Source: Rapana venosa
Lineage: Eukaryota > Mollusca > Gastropoda > Neogastropoda > Muricidae
Assembly: GCA_028751875.1 (NCBI GenBank)
Contig: CM054141.1
Coordinates: 70,590,926-70,654,925, forward strand
Length of the DNA: 64,000 bases
Direction of reading: 5' to 3'
The notes beneath the pieces are model-generated. The model was given only the letters and a program-made list of their open reading frames with translations. It ran no database searches and had not been told where the DNA came from. A program made the translations under genes and the position numbers. The first letter of the stretch is position 1. The number at the start of each line of letters is the position of its first letter. Positions 12,348 through 24,430 of the stretch are shown in pieces.

Positions 12348-13689
12348 GGACTATTTTTCTGCCAATCAGGGGGAATAATGGAACTGCTACAATCATGACT
12401 TGTCTTCCTTTCATGCTTCCTGATGATTTTTGGGGGGGTATAAGCCCCAACCCTGGGCTTACTTTTGGGGGGGGGTACAACGGAAACCCTCCCCCTTCCA
12501 GGGCCCTGTCCCGAGCTTAAAGAAAGGTCCATAGCAGTTTCTTTTCCATTTGCAAAACCCCATGGATTCAAACCCACGATTTTCCATATATGGTAGAATT
12601 AAACACGTATTTGTGAAGAACGTTATGTTGATATTCTGTACGTTAAGATACAGAATATCCGGGCACAATTCAGGAGGGGTGTACACAGTTGAATGTACAC
12701 AAATATCGTTTTTTCACCTACAAATGAATACCCGCAGCCCGCATGCTAGACACAAAGAAGAAAAGACATTTTGTGTTTGATGTCCCCTATACCAGGAAAT
12801 TAGACACATACAAACTAAAAAGTTAACTCAGACAGAACTTTTTTTATAATATGATAATTAAAAGTAATTATCTCCTGGTTTAAGATCGTTTCCATCGTAC
12901 CAGCATTTGTTCTCTTTTTTTTCAGTGAACAGTTCAGTAGTCCCATTATTGTGTTTCTTGTCATGTTATATATCATTCAGAATAATTTATCGATGTTTAT
13001 GTTCCCCCTGTGAAAGGGGCGTTGCCTTATTCATTAAATTTAGATTCCTCTCTCTCTCTTCCCCCTCTCCTCCCTCTCGCTCAACTCAATGATGCCTCGA
13101 ACTTCATATGCCGTTTTTCACTTCCCCCCCCTTTTTAACTTTTTTCTTAATCCACACACCTAAACAAATCACAGTCTGTAAGAAATCAAAAAGCACATTA
13201 GGGGATATGAAACGGTAACTTTGTGTTTCGTATTCTAGCAAGATCAGGGTTAAAAACAAATCCTGCAGGGCCCAAAAAAATTTTTTGCAGTCAAATCTTT
13301 ACAGTCCTGATTAAAAAGTGAACACTCTTTTTTTTCAAGCAAAGTGAACTCACAAATTTAAAAAAGAGATGGGAGGGGGGGTAGGGGGGGGAGGAGGAAT
13401 AAGAAGCCAAAGGTGGAACTGTGTTAAAGATTTCAGGCAAGTTAGCCATGAAAGTGTTGTAACCCGTTTTTGGTCAGCGCTTCTTTGTAACAGGGGGGTT
13501 TTCTGAGGGGGTTTTTTATTTTGGTTTTTTATTGCTGTGGATGCCATATTTTTTCGTGTACTGCGTGGACGCCATGTTTTTTTATGGAGTGCAGTGGGGC
13601 CATTATTAAAATGGTGATGGGTATAAGGATAAAGTCAGTGACATCATGTTTGTTAAAAAGCTGTGGCTTGTGAACATCTTTTTTATATA
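12348..13689. other. Intron after gene 2 exon 4, contig A
   Basis: Non-coding. It contains a short inverted pair near 12,635-12,660 (GATATTCTGTACGTTAAG then ACAGAATATC), a CT-rich run at 13,048-13,082 and a G-rich run at 13,373-13,392. It aligns with the smeared region 50,040-50,940 of C. No exon was recognised. Confidence 0.5.
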
Positions 13690-15193
13690 TATAATGTGGA
13701 GTCTTTGGTTGGTATAGTCTTTGTCTTTGGTAAGGCTTTGCTGTCGGTTGGTATAGTGCTGTGTCTTTGGTTTTGGGATAGTGCGTGTTTGTTGGGAAGT
13801 GCTGTGTCTGTTGGTATAGTGCGTTCCGTTGGTTTCGTATAGTCTGTGTCTTGGTTGGCATAGTGCTGGTTCTTTGGGGTTTGGATAGTGCTTGTTTTTT
13901 GGGACAGTGCTGTGTCTGTTTTGGTAAGTGCGTTCTGTTGGTTTTTAAAGTGCTTGCGTTGGGGTAAGTGCTGTTCTTTTTGGTTTTGGGAATGCTGTGC
14001 TTTGGTTGTATGTGCTGTGTTGTTTGGTTTTAGTGCTGTGCTGTTTGGTTGGTATAGGCTGTGTCTGTTGGTTGGTGAGTCTGGTCTGTTGGGTTGGGAT
14101 AGTGCTGTTCTGTTGTTGGTTTAAATGCGGGTCTTTGTTGGTATATGCGTTCTGTTGGTTGGGAAGTGCTGTGTCTGTTTTTACAGTGCGTGCTGTTTGG
14201 GATAGTGCTGTGTCTGTTGGTTGGTATAGTGCTGTCTGTTGGGTTTGGGAATAGTGCTGTGTCTCTTGGTATAGTGCTGTGTCCTTGGTTGGTATAGTGC
14301 TGTGTCTCTTGGTATAATGCGTGTCTGTTGGTTGGTATAGTGCTGTGTCTGTCGGGTTTGGGATAGTGCTGTGTCTGTCGTTGGTATAGTGCTGTGTCTG
14401 TCGGGTTTGGGAAGTGCTGTGTCTGTTGGTTGGTATAGTGCTGTGTCTGTTGGTGTATAGTGCTGTGTCTGTCGGTTGGTATAGTGCTGTGTCTGTCGGT
14501 TGTATAGTGCTGTTCTGTTGGTTGGTATAGTGCTGTGTCCTGTTGGTTGGAAATAGTGCTGTGTCTGTTGTTGGTATAGTGCGTGTCTGCGGGTTTATAT
14601 AGTGCTGTGTCTGTTGGTTGGTAAGTGCTGGTCTGTGGTTGGATAGTGCTGTGTCTGTGGTTGGTATAGTGCTGTGTCTGTTGGTTATATAGTGCTGTGT
14701 CTGTTGGTTGGTATGGTGTAGTGTCTGCTGGAATATAGTGCTGTTTCGTTGGTTGGTATAGTGCTGTGTCTGTTGGTTGGTATAGGGGCTGTGTCTGTTG
14801 GTTGGTATATGCTGTTCTGTTGGTATAGTGCTGTGTCTGTTTGGTTGGTATAGTGCTGTGTCTGTTGGTATAGTGCTGTGTTTTAAGGGTTGTTGATATA
14901 GTGCTGTTTTTTGGTACAGTGTTGTGTGTGTTGATATCGTGCTGTTTATGTCTGTTGATATAGTGATGTATATCGTGTCTGTTGATATAGTGATGTATAT
15001 CGTGTCTGTTGATATAGTGCTGTGTATGCCTGTCGATGTAGTGCTGTGTATGCCTGTCGATGTAGTGCTGTGTATGCCTGTCAATATTGTGCTGTGTATG
15101 CCTGTCAATATTGTGCTGTGTATGCCTGTCAATATAGTGCTGTGTATGCCTGTCAATATAGTGCTGTATGCCTGTCAATATTGTGCTGTGATT
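13690..15193. repeat. 24-bp minisatellite, about 60 units, two subfamilies, contig A
   Basis: Unit GTATAGTGCTGTGTCTGTTG plus GTTG up to about 14,930, then a second subfamily with GATATAGTGCTGTGTATGCC plus TGTC (or AATATTGTG...) to 15,193. Because 24 bp is eight codons, the minus strand is open for about 400 codons as an octapeptide repeat. This is rejected as a gene: it lies in an intron and shifts frame wherever a base is lost. In C it is the smeared stretch 50,940-52,450. Confidence 0.95.
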
Positions 15194-15223
15194 GTCTATA
15201 TTTGCTGAAGTTTCCAGTGTCAG

Positions 15224-15281
15224 AGGTCTGTGGGTGTAGTATTTTTAGGAGATATGTCTATTGTGAAGTTACTGACTTCAG
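15224..15281 (+). CDS. Candidate internal exon, gene 2, contig A
   Basis: A 58-nt stretch bounded by a good acceptor (tttccagtgtcag|AGGTCT) and a strong donor (TTCAG|GTAACT), open in one frame as RSVGVVFLGDMSIVKLLTS. It starts in phase 0, which matches the phase 0 end of gene 2 exon 4, and leaves phase 1. It sits only 30 bp after the 24-bp array ends. No homologue was recognised, and the C copy is too smeared to confirm it. The splice signals are seen; membership of gene 2 is inferred. Confidence 0.42.
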
Positions 15282-16340
15282 GTAACTGTGCTTGATGTTA
15301 TCACAATAATGATAGTTGTACAGCTGTGTGTGCAGTGCTGTATTTTGTGGCATCTTGACAGCTTTCCATATACAGCTGTGTACATTTGTAAGTTAATGTC
15401 GTCCTCTGACAGTTTTGACAGGTGTTAATTTGTGACAGGTTGTACTGTGGGTTATTGCAACAACAGTCAAAGCACTTAACGGATGTTACACATAATTGTC
15501 TGTTTCATTTTTCACCATGCATATGCTGTTTAAAACCAGGACGATGTTTTTAGCATGGTAGTCATATACATGCACACATACACACATATTCTGCCCCCCC
15601 CTTCTGTACTCCCAAGCCTTTTCCCTTCTCCTCTCTTGCAGCCTTTCCCCTCTCCATGCACATGTGCAATCTCACAAACACTTGTGCACTTCCAAACACA
15701 TTTATATGCATACACTCACTGGTATGCACTCACATATACACATGCACGTGTGCCAACACACAAACACACACACATGCCATATTTCTTAGAAGAAGACTAA
15801 TACAATAAAACCAAGAATCATACCCCCCCCCCCCCCCCCCCAAATTTAATTTTTTTTAAAAAAAAAAATGGACGCTGACCACCCAAAAAAAACACAACAA
15901 AAATAGCTACCAGAGGCAAGCCAAAACTTAGCAGTGGGTGAATCATTTTTTAATGACCATTTTCCAGGGGAAAATGGACAGGTTTTTAGCACTCAATAAA
16001 TTTTTTAAAAACTGCGGAAATACGTTCTAAAGGGAAAGGAATTGTCAGGGGCCCAAAAAGGAACAAAAAGAAACAACAATGAAAAAAGAGCAGAAAAGGG
16101 AAAAAAAAAGACAAACTGTCTTGTACAGAATTTTTTTGGAATGGGGGGGTGTTTTTGAAAGTGCTATAGCATCCTAATGAGAAGGTATAACATTGCCTTG
16201 TGCTAACTGCTTGAAAAAAAATTTTAAAAACGTGGTTTCAGTCTAAAAAAATAGGATTAATTTTCGATACATTTAATCAGAAATGCTGTTATTCTTTCAT
16301 GAAACCACTCTGCCAGCTGAAGGGGTTAACGAAGCACTGT
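15282..16340. other. Intron, contig A (holds poly-C run)
   Basis: Mostly unique intron sequence. It contains pyrimidine-rich and CA-rich stretches at 15,560-15,780, a poly-C run at about 15,823-15,841, and A/T homopolymer-rich sequence from 15,842 to 16,260. It aligns with 52,640-53,400 in C. No coding signal was seen. Confidence 0.55.
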
Positions 16341-16344
16341 TTGG

Positions 16345-16545
16345 GAGATTCCATAGTTAAACTAGATAAAAACAACCTGTAAACATAAGAGACTACCGTG
16401 TAAATATTTAATATTTACTGTGTAAACTAAAAAAAGAGATTTACCATGTAAATTTTTAAAGGAATCACAGTTAAACTTTATAGAGATTCTACCAGAAAAC
16501 ATATAGAATTCTACCAAGTCCATTTAAAAAATTTTGTAGGGGTTT
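16345..16545. repeat. Degenerate ~25-30-bp TAAAC/TTCTACC tandem repeat, contig A
   Basis: Six to seven loose units built on GATTCTACC and GTAAACTTTATAG words. The same block is at 53,415-53,590 in contig C. Confidence 0.6.
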
Positions 16546-16689
16546 TTGGGAGAATAGGCTATTTCAAGTCTTGAAACCTTTTTTTAAAAACTAAATTGCA
16601 CAATACAATTCCAAATATTTTTTTTTTATTTTAAAAAAATATTGTAAAAAATTCTGTATTTAAAAACATTGTAAGATTCTAAAGGGGTT

Positions 16690-17265
16690 TTTTTTTATTT
16701 TTCACTGGGGGTTTTGTCACTGGGGGGGGATCACTGTGGGGTTTGTCACGGGGGGGGGGGGTTACACAAGGGGGGTTTTGTCACTGTGTCCCTTGACTAG
16801 GGGGTTTTGCACTTCCCGTGATTATGGGGTTTTGTTGTTCCCGTACAAAGGGGTTTTTGTCACTGTGACAATGGGGGTTTTGTCACGTGTCCCCTGTGAC
16901 TAGGGGGGTTTTGTCCTGTGTCCCTGTAACATGGGGTTTGCACTTGGGGTCCCTGGATTAGGGGGGTTTTTTCACTGTTCTCTGTAACTAGGGGGGTTTT
17001 TGTCACGTGCCCTGACATGGGGTTTTGTCACGTTCCCTGTAATAGGGGGTTTTTTGGTACTTGCCCTTTACTGGGGGGGTTTTTGTCACTTGCCCCCGTT
17101 TAAAGGGTTTTTTCACTGTGCCCGTAACTATGGGTTTTTGTCACTGTTCCCTGTGACTTTTGGGGGTTTTTTCACTGTGCCCTTTGGAAAAATGGGGGTT
17201 TTGCACTGTGACAAAGGGGGGTTTTTGCACTGTGCATTTTTGTCCTGCGGTGTTGTGCCCCTCAA
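16690..17265. repeat. 30-bp G-rich minisatellite, contig A
   Basis: Unit ACTAGGGGGTTTTGTCACTG followed by TGTCCCTGTG (30 bp), about 18-20 units with drop-outs. Each unit has GTCAC...GTGAC arms that could pair, plus a G5 run. The same array lies at 53,745-54,310. Long Gly/Phe/Val frames on the plus strand are artefacts. Confidence 0.93.
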
Positions 17266-17328
17266 AACGTTTACGAAAAGGGGACTGATTCTGGGATTGT
17301 TGAAATGTGAATTTTTTTTGTTAATCAG

Positions 17329-17378
17329 AAATGGATGTAGCCTGTGAATTAAGCAAGGTCACCTTTGGAACGGGAAAG
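17329..17378 (+). CDS. Weak candidate exon after 30-bp array, contig A
   Basis: A conserved block following a plausible acceptor (tttgttaatcag). It reads either SGC-LELSKVTFVNG or VDVACELSKVTFVE depending on which copy's indels are believed; the donor is not intact in either. It is better conserved between A and C (54,402-54,448) than the flanking intron. It could be a short exon or just unique sequence. Confidence 0.25.
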
Positions 17379-18420
17379 GATGACTTTAACAGTTAGCCCC
17401 GCTTCCCTTTTTTTTTTTTTTTCTTTTATTTTTTTTAAAAACCCTCTTTTTTTTTTTCCAAACTTTTTTTTTTTCCAAAAAATTTTTTTTTCCTTCTTTT
17501 TTTATGATTTTTTTTTTTTTTATGATTTCATCTTTTTTTTTTGTTTTGAGAAAAATGAAAAATTTTTCATTGTTGTTTAACATTTAAATTGTGACATGCA
17601 ATTTTTTCATTCCAAAAGTTTGAATGTTTTATTTTTTGGGTTTGTCTTTGTTTGATGTTTAAGTTCATTCAAGTGTTAAAAAGCAGTGGCGGAGGGTTGT
17701 TGGTACACGCTGAAGTCACTGTTCCAACTGGTCCTGACCAAGGGGTTTAGGGACTAAGAGGTGTTTGTAACCAGGGTAACATACCTCACAATCCCGAGAG
17801 ACCTGCGCTTTGGTTTCCCCACACCTGTTATATTGTTAATTTTATACTAATAGTATAAAGTCATACTGACAATGGGTGCGGGGGATTTATTACCACCTTT
17901 TCCCCAACACGGGCAATTTGTCTGCAGAAATTTTAAAATTCCCTCCCTGGGGGGAGCTTGCACCATAAACAGGGGAAATTTCCCCCTTTTTATTTTAAAA
18001 AAGTATTCGTCTGCATTATATTTTTTTCCCCACTAGAGAGGCTTTAATTTGCCCTGCAATTTTTTCAAAGGAAGGTCTCTTTTGCCAAAAATTCTTTTAC
18101 ATGTGCAAAAATATGTGCACATTACCTCACTTCCCCAAACCCCTGTCGGTAGACTTTTTGGGGCACCAACAGTTCCCCACTCACTAACAGCAAGCCCTCT
18201 GTTACATACGAATATAACAGTAGGGGCTTTGAATACAACTCCCCCTGAAAGACTGGGAACCAGACTGCAACATGGTGTACTTGTTTCAGACAGACTAAAA
18301 CAAATCTGGGACCTCTCATTTTTGACTGGTGGTTTATGTAGGAAGGAACAAGTCTGTGTAAACATCACTTTTTTGACATATCCCCGCCTTTTATGCCAAT
18401 TTAAGCAGAGGGATGTTCAG
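17379..18420. other. Intron or inter-repeat sequence, contig A
   Basis: T-rich low-complexity sequence (17,408-17,560), then unique sequence aligned with 54,560-55,455. An open frame at 18,049-18,420 is not preserved in C, where TGA and TAG interrupt it. I therefore do not call it coding, although an exon on the corrected sequence cannot be excluded. Confidence 0.5.
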
Positions 18421-20085
18421 AGAACTCGGTGGGGCCAAGGGATGTCAGGAACTCGTGGGTGCCAAGAAGATGTTTTAAGAACCATGGGGTTTCTAGAGAG
18501 GGTTCAGAAATTCATGGGTGCTAGAGAGGATTTCAAGAACTCGTGATGTGCTAGAGGATTTCAGAAACCTGGGGTGCCCCGAGGATGTTCAGAGAATTTG
18601 TGGTGTTCAAGAGGAGTTCAAGAATCCAGGTGTGCAGAAGGAAATTCAAAAATTCTGGGTGCAGAGAGGGAAATTCAGAAATTTGTGGTGGCTAGAGAGG
18701 AATTTAAGGAATTTGGGTGTGCAAGAGGAGTTCAAAAATCCAGGTGTTTCAAAGGGTGTTTTGGAGAATTCATGGGTTTTCTAAGGGATGTTTGAGGATT
18801 TTATGGTTTCTAAGAGGATATTTAAGGAATTTAGGGGTGCTAGAGAGGGTATTCAGAGAATCCATGGGCTAGAGAGGATATTCAAGAACTCGTGGGGTCT
18901 AAGGGGTTCAAGAATTCAGGTTGCTAGAGAGGATGTTCAGAGGGTTCATGGTGTGCAGAGAGGATATCAGGATTCATGGGGGCAGAGAGGTACAAAAATC
19001 CATGGGGTTCAGAGAGGAATTCAAGAATTTTTGGGGGGCAAAGGGTGTTCAAGAATTCTTGGGGTTCTAGAGGGGTGTTCAGAACCATGTGTTCGAGAGA
19101 TATTCAGAGAATTTTTGGTTTTCCTAAGAGGTGTTCAAGAATTCATGGGTTCGAGAGGGTTTCAAAAATTCTGGTGTGCAGAAGGAAATTTTGAGAATTT
19201 TGTGGTTCTAAGAGGAGTTTTAGAGAATTCATGGGGTTCTAGAAGGATGAAATCCAGGGGGGTTTTAGAAGGATATTTAAAAATCCAGGGGTTCTAGGAG
19301 GATAAACAGAGAATTTGTGGGGTGCTAAAGGATTCAAGAATTTATGGTGTCTATAGAGGATATTCAAGAAAACCAGGGGTTCTAGAGAGGGGTTTAGAGA
19401 ATTTTATGGGTGCTAAGAATATTTAAAATCCATGGTTTTTGAGGGAGTTCAAGAATTCATGTGTTCTAGAGAGGGAAATTTAGAAATATGGTATTCTGAG
19501 AGGTGTTTTAAGAATTCAGGTGTGCTAAGAGGATACAGAGAATCCATGGGGGTTCAGAAGGATGTTCAGAGAATTCATGGGGCTAGAGAGGATATTTAGA
19601 GAACCATGGGTTCTAGAGAGGAAGTTTTAGAGAATCATGGGGGCTAAGAGGGAATTTAAAATCCATGGGTTTTAGAGAGATGTTAGAAAAACATGTTTTA
19701 GAGAGGGTATTCAGAGAACCAGTGTTCTAGAGAGGATATTCAGAGAATTTGTGGTGTCTAGAGAAAGGGGTTTAGAGAATTTAGGGGTTTAGAGAGGATG
19801 GAAAACCCATGGTTTCTAAGAGGATATTCAGAGAATCCAGGGGTTCTAGAGAGGGTATCAGAGAACCATGGGGTTCTAGAGAGGAATTCAAGAATTGTGG
19901 TGTCTAGAAAGGGGTGTTAGAGAATTCATGGTGTGCTAGAAGGATATTCAGAGAATCCATGGTGTTTCTGAAGGATGTTTAGAGATTTAGGTGAAAAAGG
20001 ATATTCAGAGAATCCATGGGGTTCTAGAGATGATGTTCAGAGAATTTCATGGTGGCTAGAGAGGATGTTCAGAATGGTTCCTGTG
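18420..20085. repeat. 32-bp minisatellite, about 50 units, contig A
   Basis: Unit GAGAATCCATGGTGTTCTAG then AGAGGATATTCA (32 bp), alternating loosely with a GATGTTCAGAGAATTCATGG type. The array is much cleaner in contig C (55,460-57,275). Open frames through it arise because the unit lacks stops in most frames. Confidence 0.95.
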
Positions 20086-21083
20086 TATGGGCTGCTTGCC
20101 TGCATTTGGTTTTAGATGGGAAGCGGTAGGGGGGTTGTGTCTTTGTGTGTGCATTATTGCCTTTCAGAACGGGCATGAGTGGTTGCATTACTTCATGTTG
20201 TTTTACAATGTGGGTGTATGAGAAGTTTGTGAGTTTTCTCTGTGCAGTTGTTGTACTTCTCTTTTGAAGTTGTGTACAAAATGAATGAAGTGGGGGGAAT
20301 AACCAAATGGGTTTTTTATTGAGCTTTTACTTCCCTTCTTTTTTTTATATGTAAAAAAAAGATTTCATATTAAATTAAGGTTTTTCATAAAGATTTCATC
20401 GCGTTAAAGGTAGATTGGAGTTTTTGCCTTTTGAAACTTTTTTTAAAAAAAATACATTTTTTAAATTTTCTTCCTGTTGGTTGCCTTGAGGATTTCTGTG
20501 TAGAATCATGGGCAATATTTGCCTGAAAATGAATAGAAACCCATAAAAAATTGTCTGTCAGTGTCAACTTTTTCATGTGAAGATAACTGTTAGTATGTTT
20601 GAGTGTGGCTTGAAGATAACTGTTAGTATGTTTGAGTGTGGCTTGATGTCAGACTATGTTGTGCATCCATTCTTCAGAAAGTGTAGGGGATTTTACAATA
20701 GTGTGCAGCTGTTGGGGGTTGAGGCTGTGTTTTCCACTCTTTTGTAGGATATGAGATTTTGCCCACTTCTCTTGTCCTTGAATCAGAGCCTATGCATGTG
20801 CCCACTCCTTTACATATTAACTTTCACACCACAAACATAGGTACAATGGCAACACATGTGTGGAAGCATGCACACACACACACACATATGCATACACCAT
20901 GCAATGCACCAGAACCTGCTCACAACACACACCTCTCTGTATAATACACTCTACTTGTGTTTTCATGGGTTCACATACACACTTAAAAAAAGCACTTATG
21001 CAAAAAACGCTGTGCACATGCACACACACAAAGACACCTGTGTGCACTCTCCTTAATTTTGCAAAATTACTGTGGAAATGTGC
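20086..21083. other. Unique sequence to the end of contig A
   Basis: Non-coding, nearly identical to 57,280-58,294. It includes a 32-bp direct duplication (GAAGATAACTGTTAGTATGT..., 20,579-20,645) and CA runs near 20,873-20,900. Contig A ends inside CA-rich sequence. Confidence 0.6.
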
Positions 21084-21583
21084 NNNNNNNNNNNNNNNNN
21101 NNNNNNNNNNNNNNNNNNNNNNNNNNNNNNNNNNNNNNNNNNNNNNNNNNNNNNNNNNNNNNNNNNNNNNNNNNNNNNNNNNNNNNNNNNNNNNNNNNNN
21201 NNNNNNNNNNNNNNNNNNNNNNNNNNNNNNNNNNNNNNNNNNNNNNNNNNNNNNNNNNNNNNNNNNNNNNNNNNNNNNNNNNNNNNNNNNNNNNNNNNNN
21301 NNNNNNNNNNNNNNNNNNNNNNNNNNNNNNNNNNNNNNNNNNNNNNNNNNNNNNNNNNNNNNNNNNNNNNNNNNNNNNNNNNNNNNNNNNNNNNNNNNNN
21401 NNNNNNNNNNNNNNNNNNNNNNNNNNNNNNNNNNNNNNNNNNNNNNNNNNNNNNNNNNNNNNNNNNNNNNNNNNNNNNNNNNNNNNNNNNNNNNNNNNNN
21501 NNNNNNNNNNNNNNNNNNNNNNNNNNNNNNNNNNNNNNNNNNNNNNNNNNNNNNNNNNNNNNNNNNNNNNNNNNNNNNNNNNN
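21084..21583. other. Assembly gap, 500 N
   Basis: Exactly 500 N, a fixed-size scaffolding placeholder. The left side aligns to 58,294. The right side aligns to nothing else in the window. Confidence 0.99.
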
Positions 21584-22329
21584 ACAAATTTGGTGGAAAT
21601 GTCTTTACTGTTATTTTAATTATTGTATTATTTAAATAATGTTTATGTCTGTCACGGTTCGCGTATTTCTTCTGCGCATTAATTCCGTGCATATCTCCGT
21701 GTTTAGCGTTTTTCTGGTTCACGGTGCGCATTTTTTTCTTTTTTCTTTTTAACTTTGGAGGGGGAAAAAACCTGTAAAAGGGGAGGAGGGGGGATATCCA
21801 ACAACAACAAAAGCTTGCTTACCAAAAAAAAAACAAAACTGAAACCACACTACAAAGTAGAACATGTAAATGAAGAAAGAAACTAGTTTTTTAGAACTTC
21901 ATTGTAAATTCTGAAATTATTGTGGGGTATTTCACTACATCTGTAAATTTTATCATCGCTTGATGTCTTTTGTATCATGGTGTTTTTAGCTTGTGGGTCC
22001 AACTTTGTAGTGATCACTGTTGTGTTACTGTTATTCAGACCTTGATTGTTTCAAGTAGAAGTGTTACCTGTACCTAGATTAACTAAAATATACTTAATTT
22101 TGCATTTATCCAGTTCAGTAAGTCAGAAAAAGTAACATAATTTATCTGTACACATACAGATTTGGTATTATGTGCACTTATGTGTGTATCCAAGACGGGA
22201 AAAAAACGTACCATGCAGTGGAGGGGAGAAAATGAACAATTGAAATTCCCTAGTAATTGCATTGTAAATTGTATTTTTACAGTATTACATTGTTTTGTAT
22301 TATCATTTCTGTCATGAATTTCTCAGATT

Positions 22330-22650
22330 TCTTCTTGAATTAGGATGCTCTCCCAGGGGACAGTGCTTTGCCACAAGAGCAGCACCATCCTTTTTTTTTC
22401 CTCTGTTTTGTTTATTTATTTTTTATTTTCTTCTTCTTTTTTCTTATTTTGAGGATAATGGAATAAGCCTCATGTGCTTTTTTCAACCAGTCCCCATGTG
22501 TATGCGGTTTTGTAAATTTTGTCATCTGTTCCCACCAGCACACAGTGGCCTACTCTTCCAAAAAGTGGAACAGGATTTAACATGTGCGCAAGATGTTCTG
22601 CATGTTTTGCACATAGTGACCTCAGTTTATAGTCTCATCCTGTGTGTGTG
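22330..22650 (-). mobile_element. Older SINE-like copy, contig B left arm
   Basis: The stretch with GTGCGCAAGATGTTCTGCAT, then GACCTCAGTTTATAGTCTCATCC, resembles the middle of the element at 4,970 and 30,150 (TTTATCGTCTCATCC-type segment). It also contains GAGGATAATGGAATAAG, whose reverse complement occurs near 62,145-62,160. No clear tRNA head remains. The call is tentative. Confidence 0.35.
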
Positions 22651-23929
22651 GGGGTTGCACGCGTGCGTTGCATGCGTTGGGGGTGTGCATGCATGTGTGC
22701 GTCACTGCATGCATGCGTGTGTGACATGCACGTGTGTATGTGTTTTTGAAGTTTTGGTGTGTGTTTTTTTGTGTGTGTGCGTGCACACACGCTCTTGCAT
22801 GCACGTGTGTGGTTTTCTTATGAGTCGGCTGTTTGGGTTTTTGGCACAGAAGCTTGCCAAGGGAAAATTTTTTTGTTAGCACCCCAATTTCTTTATGCAT
22901 GTTAAAAATTGAGTTGCACATGGGACCTCTCTGTTGTCTGTCTTTCTCTCTCTCTCTCTGTCTTTTCCTTTACACACACGACACACAAACTCACACAAAC
23001 ATGTAGGGGCACAACGCGCACACCACAACACTTGTATAAGTTATGTGCGTGAAAACCCCCCCCCCCCTCTCTGTCCTGGGGGTGTGGTCTCTTGTGCTCT
23101 ACACTCACTCACCCCTTTTACTCACACACATTTTGGGGTTTTTCTTATCACTGTTGATCCCAAAGGGTACAGTGAACAAAAGGGGGAGTCTGAACGATGT
23201 GACCTGAACAGCGGGCTCCCACATTTTCACTGTTTTTGCTATCCGAGGGGAAAAAAATGTGTTTTTGACAACAGTCAATTTGAAGGAGATTGCAAAAAAC
23301 CAAAAAAGTAATCAGTGAAGAACATGATATGGAACATTCTCACTGCTATGGGTTTGTGATTTTTCTGTTTTTTGATAGATGAATTTACGTTAAAATTAAA
23401 AATTAAAATCAAGAACTAAATTGTTCAATTTTGGTTGACATACAAGATTATCTACAAAAACAGTGGGGGAAAGAAGGGGGGGGATTTCATCCATTCAAGT
23501 GTTTGTAGCATTGATTGCTGTTTACATAGGACTGGGGTTTTCCCACGTCTATCTTTGTGAATTTTATTCTTTTTCTTTTTCTTTTAAATTGTCATAAGTG
23601 ACTGCAGTATATGTTTTTGTTCAACTTTTGTTTTTCTAAGTGTAACTTTTTTTCTTCAGTTAAAAAAAGTTGTTTTCCCCCCCTGTTTTGGCTAACGAAA
23701 TGTTTTAAAAGGCATTAACAGATGTGATGAAATTTTAAAAATTTTAAACACTTTTTGTCACATCAGCTTTATATCACTTTTAAGTCACATCAGCTTTCTC
23801 TGCATGAATGACATGCATAACACACCTTTAAACCCCCAGCTTTTAACTCGTGTGGGCCCAAAACCCCTTCTATTGGAAAATGCCCCTAGTGTCTGTTCCC
23901 CCATATGTGACTCTCCCCCCCTAGAAATA

Positions 23930-24430
23930 AAAAAAAATTTGGAAATTTATTTAGCGCTATATCTTGCAAAGACAAATAAAAGGCCTGCATTCAACCTAAT
24001 TGACCACAGTCTGAAAACAATGAAAAATTAATAAATAGTTTAAACAAAAAATATTACAAATAGGTGCGCTGAGAAAAAAAACTATGAAAAAAAAATTTCA
24101 ATGTAAAATTTTTTTCAAAACACATCACACACCATCACACAGGCTATATTTTAGCAGGGTGTAGGACATGGGTTTTGAAGGGGGGATAGTCTGATATAAA
24201 AACGGGGGGGGAAAATCTTAGGTTTAAAAATAAATATGTCTTGAGGCTGGATTTAAAAGTGTCATAACTGGTTTCTGGCGAAGAAAGAGAGGGAGTCATT
24301 CCAGGTCTATGACCCAAAATCGAGAAAGAGCGGCGGCCAACGGTGTGAGACCCCTGACCTACTTTTTTGGGAACATTTTAGGAGGTGGGGACAGATTTTG
24401 ATTTTGGATTTTAAATTATTATAAAACTTA
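23930..24430. repeat. Longest copy of the dispersed GCGCTATATC repeat
   Basis: Starts with GGAAATTTATTTAGCGCTATATC and AAAGACAAATAAAAGGC, and continues through CTTGAGGCTGGATTTAAAAG to GAGAAAGAGCGGCGGCC and GTGTGAGACCCCTGACC. The first part matches the shorter pieces at 5,485 and 30,690. From memory, the GAGAAAGAGCGGCGGCC segment belongs to an interspersed repeat known in molluscs. The class is unknown. Confidence 0.5.

Noticed and set aside
13945..15178. Minus-strand open frames of about 400 codons with octapeptide repeats
   Set aside because: They are the 24-bp array read in frame (eight codons per unit). Two frames are open at once, start and stop depend on array edges, and the region is an intron of plus-strand candidates.
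18049..18546. 165-codon plus-strand frame before the 32-bp array
   Set aside because: Its counterpart at 55,090-55,590 has in-frame stops and different indels, and no domain was recognised. Left uncalled, although polishing could change this.
18518..19297. Plus-strand frames inside the 32-bp array
   Set aside because: Repeat artefacts. The cleaner array in C gives different frames.
21084..21583. X-filled open frames across N runs (also 39,003-39,502 and 62,235-62,734)
   Set aside because: They are translations of N placeholders.
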